Below, one piece after another: positions 15,353 through 21,556 of a stretch of DNA of 21,556 nucleotides. The notes below the pieces were generated by a model that was not told where the DNA came from, ran no database searches, and was given only the letters and a program-made list of their open reading frames with translations. Source of the stretch: an uncultured Bacteroides sp. GTDB lineage: Bacteria; Bacteroidota; Bacteroidia; Bacteroidales; Bacteroidaceae. Location of the stretch: assembly GCA_900546355.1 (NCBI GenBank), contig URCM01000051.1, forward strand, positions 1 to 21,556. Reading direction: 5' to 3'. The position numbers were made by a program, and so were the translations under genes. How positions within the stretch are numbered: position 1 is the stretch's first letter; the number at the start of each line of letters is the position of its first letter.

Positions 15353-15986
15353 CTTGTTCTTCATCCTCATCACCAACATCTAAACCTTCATATAAATCAT
15401 CTTCCGTATAACCAGCATCCGCATCGAAAACCGGCGACGATACTTCGTCTTCCTCTTCTTCATCCGTACCGGCATTATATTTCACATCGTGCAGGGCACG
15501 CATGACGTTCAACACACGTTGTCCCCAGAATTCACCAAACTGTTCACGGCAAATCACCAAAGCATCATTCATCGTCCGGTCAAGTCCCAGCTGATACACG
15601 CACACGAAGTCTTTCAAAGGCTGGTAGATGTCCGCCAGACTTTCGGAAACCGTCTGCCCGATAGGTGTATCACTATACGCCATATCATCGAGAAACACAT
15701 CAAGGTAATCATCATACCGGCCCATCAATGCCGCTACTCCGCCACGCACCCGTTCATAATCACCTTCCGTCACAAAAACCTCGGGGTCGGATTCATCCAT
15801 GCGCACCACATGTTCAGGAAGCAATGAAGCTTTCAGGTAAAGCAAAGGAAGCAATTTCAACGCCTTGTCTATAAATGGCCGGCGCTTTATTTCGTCTGTC
15901 CGCTCAAGGAAGCCACAAAACTCGGCGGCTACCGTCACGAATTCTACAGTGTTCTTGTCGTAAATAGCAGATGTATTCTTTTCCAT
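15333..15986 (-). CDS. DUF5063 domain-containing protein
   Basis: A 217-residue soluble, alpha-helical protein of unknown function, which I recognise as the DUF5063 family. Residues about 12-165 are the conserved helical part (VEFVTVAAEFCGFLER, RPFIDKALKLLPLLYLKA, YDDYLDVFLDDMAYSDTP, ESLADIYQPLKDFV, REQFGEFWGQRVLNVMRALH). The last 45 residues are very acidic (EEEEDEVSSPVF, GDEDEEQDDYITK) and probably disordered. No catalytic motif is visible. It is the first gene of a minus-strand group with the exonuclease (20-base overlap) and the methyltransferase, and has a promoter box facing away from ftsK. The coupling suggests a role with the exonuclease, but this is inference. Confidence 0.8.
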   Translation of the reverse strand: MEKNTSAIYDKNTVEFVTVAAEFCGFLERTDEIKRRPFIDKALKLLPLLYLKASLLPEHVVRMDESDPEVFVTEGDYERVRGGVAALMGRYDDYLDVFLDDMAYSDTPIGQTVSESLADIYQPLKDFVCVYQLGLDRTMNDALVICREQFGEFWGQRVLNVMRALHDVKYNAGTDEEEEDEVSSPVFDADAGYTEDDLYEGLDVGDEDEEQDDYITK

Positions 15987-16006
15987 AACGATTTTTGATT
16001 GCGGCG

Positions 16007-16014
16007 CAAAAATA
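16007..16014 (-). promoter_or_regulatory. Putative -7 box for the DUF5063-exonuclease genes
   Basis: On the minus strand TATTTTTG (16014 to 16007) fits TAnnTTTG, about 20 bases before the ATG at 15986. No TTTG-like -33 box stands out. It is divergent to the ftsK box 15 bases away. Confidence 0.5.
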
Positions 16015-16028
16015 CAAAAAAATATTCG

Positions 16029-16036
16029 TACATTTG
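16029..16036 (+). promoter_or_regulatory. Putative -7 box for ftsK
   Basis: TACATTTG fits TAnnTTTG and lies 31 bases before the ftsK ATG. The -33 position is not convincing. Back-to-back with the minus-strand box at 16007-16014. Confidence 0.5.
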
Positions 16037-16067
16037 CGTTTGATTTTCACTATTTCCCTATTCAATT

Positions 16068-18551
16068 ATGAAGAAAAAGACAGAAACACAAGAAAACAAA
16101 GACAAAATCATCAATCCCAAAAAGATGATAAACGCCCTCAAAGGCGAAACCATACATTTCATCATCGGACTGCTCTGCGTCATCTTCGGCGTATATATGC
16201 TATTGGCTTTCAGCTCTTTCTTTTTTACGGGAGGAAACGACCAAAGTATCCTGGCTCATCCCGACCCGGGAGAATTGCTTGAAACGAACAATGGCATCCA
16301 AAACTATGCGGGAGCACGAGGAGCACAACTTTCGCAATTCCTCATTAACGACTGCTTTGGCATTTCGGCTTACTTTATCGTAGTGTTTCTCATCGTGTGC
16401 GGCATGAAGCTGATGAAAGCCTACCAGTTCACCTTGTGGAAATGGTTCACTGGCTGTGCAGTTCTAATGATATGGCTTTCCATAACATTAGGATTTGCTT
16501 TCGGAGCGACGTTTCAAGACTCTTTCCTCTATCCCGGAGGACTGCATGGCTACAACACAAGCCGATGGATTTGCTCTCAGATAGGCGCACCGGGACTCAT
16601 CCTTACCTTATTGGTCAGCTTAGTGCTCATTGCCATCTTCTTTACGCGCGAAACAATGCAAGTGGTGCGCAAAGCGTTCCATCCTGCCTTTCCGACGCGA
16701 GAAAAGGAAGTGCCTGACACACCTGTCGCAGAACCTGCCGGGCAATCTTTTGCAAAAGAAGTTCCCCCATGTCCGGTTTCTCCCACTTCCGACAAATCAC
16801 AAGATGACCCCGAACACCATCCTGTCGAAATAGAGTTGAAGCCTGTAATAGAAAAGGATGCTCCAATTACGCCTGCATACATACCCGAAACATCGGAACA
16901 ACCCAAAGAACAAGTCATCACTGACTCCCAACCTGTTCCCGGAAAAAGCATGAAAGTAACGGATGAACCGACTTTCGAAATTGAAGAAGCCCCTAAAGAA
17001 GAAAACGAAGAACCTTCGCGCGGAAACTTGGACCAGCCTTATAATCCACGCTTAGACTTGGAACATTACCGTTTCCCGACCCTCGACCTGCTTGACGCAT
17101 ACAATGACCACACTCCCGCCATCGACATGGAAGAACAGAATGCCAATAAAGACCGTATCATCCAAGTGTTGCGCAGCTTCGGGATAGAAATCAGTTCCAT
17201 CAAAGCAAGTGTGGGACCTACCGTCACGCTTTACGAAATCACTCCAGCCGAAGGCGTGCGCATCAACCGTATCCGTAACTTGGAGGATGATATAGCCCTA
17301 AGTCTTTCAGCTTTAGGCATCCGTATCATTGCGCCCATTCCCGGCAAAGGAACCATCGGCATCGAAGTACCGAACGCTAACCCGCGCATTGTACCAATGA
17401 GCAGCATCTTAAGTAGCAAGAAGTTCCAGGACACGACTTACGAACTTCCGGTAGCGTTAGGAAAGACCATCACCAACGATGTATTCATCGTCGACCTTGC
17501 CAAAGCTCCTCACATGTTAGTGGCAGGTGCTACAGGACAAGGTAAATCAGTCGGACTAAACGCCATTGTCACCTCCTTATTATATAAGAAGCACCCCAGT
17601 GAACTGAAATTTGTCATTGTCGACCCGAAGAAAGTAGAATTCGCCATCTATGCGCCGATAGAGAACCACTATCTTGCCAAACTGCCCGACTCGGACAATG
17701 CCATCATTACCGATGTGACCAAAGTGGTGCAAACCCTCAATTCACTCTGCATAGAGATGGATACACGTTACGACTTGTTACAGAAAGCCGGATGCCGCAA
17801 CATCCGTGAATATAACGCTAAATTCATCAACCGCCAATTGAATCCGGAAAACGGACACCGCTTCATGCCTTACATTGTCATCATCATCGATGAATTCGGC
17901 GACTTGATTATGACTGCAGGCAAAGAAGTAGAGCTTCCCATCTGCCGCATTGCCCAATTGGCACGAGCTGTAGGCATCCATGCCATCATCGCTACCCAAC
18001 GTCCTACGACCAATATCATCACAGGAACCATCAAGGCAAACTTCCCAGCCCGTGTGGCGTTCCGCGTAGCGTCAATGATGGACTCCCGTACCATCCTTGA
18101 CCGCCCGGGTGCACAACAACTTATCGGTAAAGGTGATATGCTTTATCTGCAAGGGAACGACCCGGTGCGCGTACAATGCGCGTTTGTCGATACACCCGAG
18201 GTAGAACGTATCGTCGATTTCATCAGCCGCCAACAGGGATATCCTACTCCCTTCCTTCTTCCTGAAGTGGAAGACGACTCTGAAAACGGAGGAAGCAGTG
18301 CCGATGTCGACATGAACCGCTTGGATCCGCTTTTCGAAGAAGCAGCACGCCTGCTCATCTACCACCAGCAAGGCTCTACCTCGCTCATCCAACGCAAATT
18401 CTCCATCGGTTACAACCGTGCAGGACGTATTATGGACCAATTGGAACGAGCAGGTATCGTAGGTCCTGCCAATGGAAGCAAGGCGCGCGAAGTGCTCTGC
18501 ATGGACGAGAATGACCTTGCCATGCGTATGAGCAACTTAAAAAATCAGTAA
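16068..18551 (+). CDS. ftsK: DNA translocase FtsK
   Basis: Septum-anchored DNA pump that clears and aligns chromosome dimers during division. The 827-residue protein has four membrane segments (about 28-52, 98-116, 126-147, 172-192), a Pro/Glu-rich linker (about 200-340), and a RecA-like motor. Walker A is GATGQGKS at 487-494 and Walker B is IIIDEFGDL with Asp608-Glu609. The C-terminal winged-helix gamma domain (about 755-820, LIYHQQGSTSLIQRKFSIGYNRAGRIMDQLERAGIVG in pieces) recognises polar DNA sequences. Shorter than the E. coli protein because the linker is short, as usual in Bacteroidetes. It leads a plus-strand unit with the LolA-like gene 18 bases downstream. Confidence 0.96.
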   Translation: MKKKTETQENKDKIINPKKMINALKGETIHFIIGLLCVIFGVYMLLAFSSFFFTGGNDQSILAHPDPGELLETNNGIQNYAGARGAQLSQFLINDCFGISAYFIVVFLIVCGMKLMKAYQFTLWKWFTGCAVLMIWLSITLGFAFGATFQDSFLYPGGLHGYNTSRWICSQIGAPGLILTLLVSLVLIAIFFTRETMQVVRKAFHPAFPTREKEVPDTPVAEPAGQSFAKEVPPCPVSPTSDKSQDDPEHHPVEIELKPVIEKDAPITPAYIPETSEQPKEQVITDSQPVPGKSMKVTDEPTFEIEEAPKEENEEPSRGNLDQPYNPRLDLEHYRFPTLDLLDAYNDHTPAIDMEEQNANKDRIIQVLRSFGIEISSIKASVGPTVTLYEITPAEGVRINRIRNLEDDIALSLSALGIRIIAPIPGKGTIGIEVPNANPRIVPMSSILSSKKFQDTTYELPVALGKTITNDVFIVDLAKAPHMLVAGATGQGKSVGLNAIVTSLLYKKHPSELKFVIVDPKKVEFAIYAPIENHYLAKLPDSDNAIITDVTKVVQTLNSLCIEMDTRYDLLQKAGCRNIREYNAKFINRQLNPENGHRFMPYIVIIIDEFGDLIMTAGKEVELPICRIAQLARAVGIHAIIATQRPTTNIITGTIKANFPARVAFRVASMMDSRTILDRPGAQQLIGKGDMLYLQGNDPVRVQCAFVDTPEVERIVDFISRQQGYPTPFLLPEVEDDSENGGSSADVDMNRLDPLFEEAARLLIYHQQGSTSLIQRKFSIGYNRAGRIMDQLERAGIVGPANGSKAREVLCMDENDLAMRMSNLKNQ

Positions 18552-18569
18552 TCAAACAAAAAGTGCAAT

Positions 18570-19184
18570 ATGAAAAAGAATAACCATCTTATAATCTGCC
18601 TGATGGCTTTACTGGTATCCCTCCACTTATATGCCGATGAAAACAACCGAGCCAAAATCATACTCGACCGAACCGCCGAAGCCTATCGGCAGGCTGGAGG
18701 CGTATGTATCCGCTTCGGAGGTACCCAACAAGGTGTTTTAGCACTAAAAGGTGAATGCTTTTACCTGGAATGTGGAGGTGTAAAAAGCTGGTTCGACGGA
18801 AAAACACAATGGAGCTACGTAGAGCAAAACGAAGAAGTGACCATCTCCACTCCTTCTGCCGAAGAATTGCAAAGCATCAATCCGTATGCCTTAATCAATT
18901 CATACGAAACATTGTTCGAATGCCGTTACGGAACACGACATGCCATGAAAGGACAAACGGGCAACGAAATCATCCTTATTCCCCGAGAAAAAGGCGATAT
19001 ACAATCGATTGTCGTCTTTATTTCTGCCGAATATCACCCGTTATGCATCACTATAAAACTGGCAAACGGCGAAACACAGGAGTTTCGTATCCTCTCCTAT
19101 CAAACCAACCAACCCTATACCAATGCTTACTTCCGATTCGATTCGAGAAAATATCCAAATGCGGAAGTCATTGATATGCGATGA
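18570..19184 (+). CDS. LolA-like outer-membrane lipoprotein carrier protein
   Basis: A 204-residue periplasmic protein of the LolA-like family in Bacteroidetes, which would carry lipoproteins from the inner to the outer membrane. Residues 1-22 are a signal peptide (KKNNHLIICLMALLVSLHLYA, cleavage before Asp23). The mature part shows the family pattern: an N-terminal helix (AKIILDRTAEAYRQAGG), strands with GTQQGVLALKGECFYLE, the FDGKTQWSYVEQNEEVTIS block, and INPYALINSYETLFECRYG. It is downstream of ftsK with an 18-base gap, an arrangement also seen in other Bacteroidetes as far as I recall. Sequence identity to proteobacterial LolA is low, so the carrier role is a family inference. Confidence 0.8.
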   Translation: MKKNNHLIICLMALLVSLHLYADENNRAKIILDRTAEAYRQAGGVCIRFGGTQQGVLALKGECFYLECGGVKSWFDGKTQWSYVEQNEEVTISTPSAEELQSINPYALINSYETLFECRYGTRHAMKGQTGNEIILIPREKGDIQSIVVFISAEYHPLCITIKLANGETQEFRILSYQTNQPYTNAYFRFDSRKYPNAEVIDMR

Positions 19185-19265
19185 AACCACTTACTCTTTA
19201 AGGGAAAATGTGATAATTAATGATAAAATGTGACGAGAACATGATTTCCGTACAATTCATTTTAT

Positions 19266-19273
19266 TAATTTTG
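19266..19273 (+). promoter_or_regulatory. Putative -7 box for the DUF4827-glmM genes
   Basis: TAATTTTG fits TAnnTTTG and lies 30 bases before the ATG at 19304. It lies inside a longer open frame that begins at 19220, which supports the downstream start. The -33 position (about 19243-19247, gattt) is weak. Confidence 0.55.
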
Positions 19274-19303
19274 GCACCGGAAAATTATACGATATACGAC
19301 AGA

Positions 19304-20002
19304 ATGAAAAAGACAAGAGTTTTTGTGACAGCGATGGTTTTGACAGCTTTGATTTTCCAAAGCTGCAATGATGGTAAAACGTATGCTGAATATAGAGAAG
19401 ACGAGATAGACGCAATCAATGCATGGATTAGCACACACGATTATGATATCATAAGTGAAAGCGAGTTTTATGCACAAGACACGATGACAGCAGAAAACCA
19501 ATTCGTGCTTTTCGAAGAAAGCGGAGTATACATGAATATCGTGGAAAAAGGAAAAGGAAAATCAGTGTTGCCCGATGGTTCGTATTCCATCTTATCACGC
19601 TATTTCGAAATTGCGATGCAGAACCGGGAAGATATGTTCAACTTGGGTGACACGCTGACCGGTAACATGAACCTATATAACTACACGAATTATATAGCCA
19701 ATTCTTCATGGTCGCTTCCGATGTATATGCTCCATCCCGAAGAATATAAAGTAACAATCAACGGAGAATCTTATTCGGGTGCTTTTACGGAAAGCTATAT
19801 CATGAACGCAGTCTACGAATCAACATCGGTGCCTTCCGGATGGCTTCTGCCATTGCGATACATAAAACCTGCGCGTACTTCTTCATCGACCGATGTGGCA
19901 CGTGTACGTCTGATTGTTCCGCATGAGGAAGGAACTGTAAACTACGCCTCCAGATTCGTCTATCCGTGTTATTATGAAATTACGTACAATTTAGGCAAAT
20001 AA
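19304..20002 (+). CDS. DUF4827 lipoprotein with FKBP-like layout
   Basis: A 232-residue predicted lipoprotein: signal peptide 1-20 ending in Phe-Gln-Ser before Cys21, an acceptable but not ideal lipobox. After a helical region (about 25-65) the sequence follows FKBP order: SGVYMNIVEKGKGKSVLPDG (73-92) and SYSILSRYFEIAM like the first strands, then VPSGWLLPLRYIKPA (176-190) and ARVRLIVPHEEG (199-210) like the VIPGW helix and following strand, ending in YEITYNL. The Trp of the FKBP pocket is kept (Trp180) but the usual FD pair is not seen, so isomerase activity is doubtful. I recall DUF4827 as its database family. It starts about 120 bases after the LolA-like gene and ends 7 bases before glmM. 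Confidence 0.75.
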   Translation: MKKTRVFVTAMVLTALIFQSCNDGKTYAEYREDEIDAINAWISTHDYDIISESEFYAQDTMTAENQFVLFEESGVYMNIVEKGKGKSVLPDGSYSILSRYFEIAMQNREDMFNLGDTLTGNMNLYNYTNYIANSSWSLPMYMLHPEEYKVTINGESYSGAFTESYIMNAVYESTSVPSGWLLPLRYIKPARTSSSTDVARVRLIVPHEEGTVNYASRFVYPCYYEITYNLGK

Positions 20003-20009
20003 AAACAGA

Positions 20010-21389
20010 ATGGCTTTAATAAAATCTATCTCCGGCATTCGGGGAACCATTGGTGGCAAAGCAGGCGAAGGACTCACCCCATTGGACATAGTGAAATTTG
20101 TTTCTGCATACGCGACATTGGTTCGCCGGGTTTCTTCAGTGAAAAGTAATCGGATTATAGTAGGCCGTGATGCCCGTGTGTCGGGCGAAATGGTACGGCA
20201 AGTAGTATGTGGCACATTAATGGGTATGGGATTCGATGTGACAGACATCGGTCTTGCTTCCACACCTACTACCGAATTGGCTGTAACGATGGCAGGAGCG
20301 TGTGGAGGAATTATCCTGACCGCCAGTCATAACCCGAAACAATGGAATGCTTTGAAGTTACTGAATGAACACGGTGAATTTTTAAATGCAGAAGAAGGAC
20401 AGGAAGTGCTTCGCATTGCTGAAGCAGAAGAGTTTGATTATGCCGACATCCACTCGTTAGGAAAGTATACGGCAGACACAACGTATGGCGAAAAACATAT
20501 CGAACGTGTCTTAGCTTTAAAGTTAGTAGATGTTGAAGCTATTCGGAAAGCTGATTTCCGTGTGGCAATAGATTGCGTAAACTCGGTAGGCGGCATTATT
20601 TTGCCCCAATTGCTTGAACGCTTAGGTGTAAAGCACATCGAAAAATTGTATTGTGAACCTACAGGGGATTTCCAGCATAACCCGGAACCATTGGAAAAGA
20701 ACTTGGGCGATATCATGCAGCTGATGAAACGGGGCGGTTTAGATGTCGCTTTTGTTGTAGATCCGGATGTTGACCGCCTGGCTATGATATGCGAAGACGG
20801 GACAATGTATGGTGAAGAATATACATTGGTGACTGTTGCCGATTATGTATTAAAGCATACACCTGGCAATACCGTTTCAAACCTTAGCTCGACCCGTGCA
20901 TTACGGGACGTGACCCGTAAGTATGGCATGACATATTACGCTTCGGCTGTAGGCGAAGTAAATGTGGTAACGAAAATGAAAGAGGTAAATGCCGTGATAG
21001 GAGGAGAAGGCAATGGCGGCGTGATTTATCCGGAGGCACATTACGGCAGGGATGCATTGGTAGGAATTGCCTTGTTCTTGAGCCACCTGGCACATGAAGG
21101 TAAAAAGACAAGCGAGCTTCGTGCTTCTTATCCTATTTATTATATGGAAAAAAACCGCATTGATTTGACTCCCGATACAGACATCGACGCCATTCTGAAA
21201 AAAGTGAAGGAAATATATCGCGACAAAGAGGTGAATGATGTAGATGGAGTGAAGATTGATTTCGCTGAAGGATGGGTGCATCTGCGTAAAAGCAATACCG
21301 AACCTATCATCCGAGTGTATTCAGAGGCTCGGACAATGGAAGAGGCAGACCGTTTAGCGAAAGAAGTTTGTGCCATAGCCAACGCCTGA
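20010..21389 (+). CDS. glmM: Phosphoglucosamine mutase
   Basis: Converts glucosamine-6-phosphate to glucosamine-1-phosphate, the step after GlmS on the way to UDP-GlcNAc. The 459-residue alpha-D-phosphohexomutase shows all four signatures: the catalytic phosphoserine Ser106 in LTASHNPKQWNALK, the Mg-binding loop DPDVDR (251-256), the sugar-binding loop GGEGNGG (331-337), and the phosphate loop RKSNTEPIIRVYSEA (426-440). The Gln after NP differs from the common NPxxxNGxK and is frequent in Bacteroidetes members. Because of family overlap, phosphomannomutase or phosphoglucomutase activity cannot be excluded. Seven bases separate it from the DUF4827 gene; a strong hairpin follows. Confidence 0.88.
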   Translation: MALIKSISGIRGTIGGKAGEGLTPLDIVKFVSAYATLVRRVSSVKSNRIIVGRDARVSGEMVRQVVCGTLMGMGFDVTDIGLASTPTTELAVTMAGACGGIILTASHNPKQWNALKLLNEHGEFLNAEEGQEVLRIAEAEEFDYADIHSLGKYTADTTYGEKHIERVLALKLVDVEAIRKADFRVAIDCVNSVGGIILPQLLERLGVKHIEKLYCEPTGDFQHNPEPLEKNLGDIMQLMKRGGLDVAFVVDPDVDRLAMICEDGTMYGEEYTLVTVADYVLKHTPGNTVSNLSSTRALRDVTRKYGMTYYASAVGEVNVVTKMKEVNAVIGGEGNGGVIYPEAHYGRDALVGIALFLSHLAHEGKKTSELRASYPIYYMEKNRIDLTPDTDIDAILKKVKEIYRDKEVNDVDGVKIDFAEGWVHLRKSNTEPIIRVYSEARTMEEADRLAKEVCAIANA

Positions 21390-21419
21390 CAGCACTGTCT
21401 TACAACATGAAGAGTTACA

Positions 21420-21477
21420 CTAAAAATGGCATGAGGAGATGATGGACTTCACCATCGTCTCCTCATGCCATTTTTAG
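21420..21477. terminator. Strong hairpin terminator after glmM
   Basis: Arms 21420-21445 and 21452-21477 pair over 26 bases with a single G-U wobble and a 6-base loop. The left arm starts with five A and the right ends with five T, so it can terminate in both directions. It lies 30 bases after the glmM stop. Its last base touches the insertion-sequence end at 21477. Confidence 0.85.
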
Positions 21478-21556
21478 AAGCTGTTTTGAATTTATCGTGC
21501 AATGATTTGGGATGAGTTTTTGAGGCATTTTCGCTTCTGTGATGAGGAAGATAGCG
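21477..21556. mobile_element. Partial insertion sequence end at right edge
   Basis: gaagctgttttgaattt (21477-21493) is the exact reverse complement of 35-51 at the left edge. It is preceded by TTA (21474-21476), as the left copy is followed by TTA, fitting a TNA target. The 80 bases visible hold no recognisable coding sequence, as expected of the non-coding end of an insertion sequence. The rest lies outside the window. Confidence 0.6.

Noticed and set aside
35..21493. A 21-kb composite transposon between the two edge elements
   Set aside because: The interior is core genes in several transcription units with no cargo typical of a transposon; independent insertions or contig ends at repeats are simpler.

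Overview
The window looks like chromosomal DNA of a Bacteroidales gut bacterium, most likely Bacteroides, Phocaeicola or a close relative. Three things point there: protein families typical of Bacteroidetes (Porin_10-type putative porin, DUF4827 lipoprotein, DUF5063 protein, Bacteroidetes-type FtsK and serS); promoter boxes of the Bacteroidetes TAnnTTTG (-7) type in front of most transcription units; and A-rich leaders without strong Shine-Dalgarno sequences. The genus is inferred, not shown.

Layout. (1) 1-51 is the end of an insertion sequence. (2) 94-4040, plus strand: putative outer-membrane porin, a SBP_bac_3/MltF-like solute-binding protein, and a Gfo/Idh/MocA oxidoreductase, closed by a hairpin repeat at 4070-4141 shared with the convergent serS. 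(3) 9916-4165, minus strand: yitT-like membrane protein, Crp/Fnr regulator, a poorly defined 220-bp stretch, miaA, a diacylglycerol-kinase-like lipid kinase, kdsA, then serS with its own promoter. (4) 9987-10593 holds no convincing gene but has a cluster of palindromic half-sites and a second hairpin repeat of the same family as 4070-4141. (5) 10594-11449 is a complete IS5-family insertion sequence with 17-bp perfect inverted repeats and a TAA target duplication. (6) glmS on the plus strand converges with a minus-strand group: DUF5063 protein, DEDDy 3'-5' exonuclease and an RlmI-like methyltransferase. (7) 16068-21389, plus strand: ftsK, a LolA-like chaperone, a DUF4827 lipoprotein with an FKBP-like layout, and glmM, ended by a strong hairpin terminator. 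(8) 21477-21556 is the start of another insertion-sequence end whose first 17 bases are the exact reverse complement of 35-51.

The genes are mostly core functions: cell-envelope precursors (glmS and glmM for UDP-GlcNAc, kdsA for Kdo, the lipid kinase), envelope transport (porin, LolA-like), tRNA charging and modification (serS, miaA), rRNA methylation and chromosome segregation (ftsK). I see no defence system, CRISPR array, phage, biosynthetic cluster or clearly new system. The most interesting signals are non-coding: insertion-sequence ends bracketing the window, a hairpin repeat family with an 8-bp internal period, and a palindromic cluster upstream of yitT.
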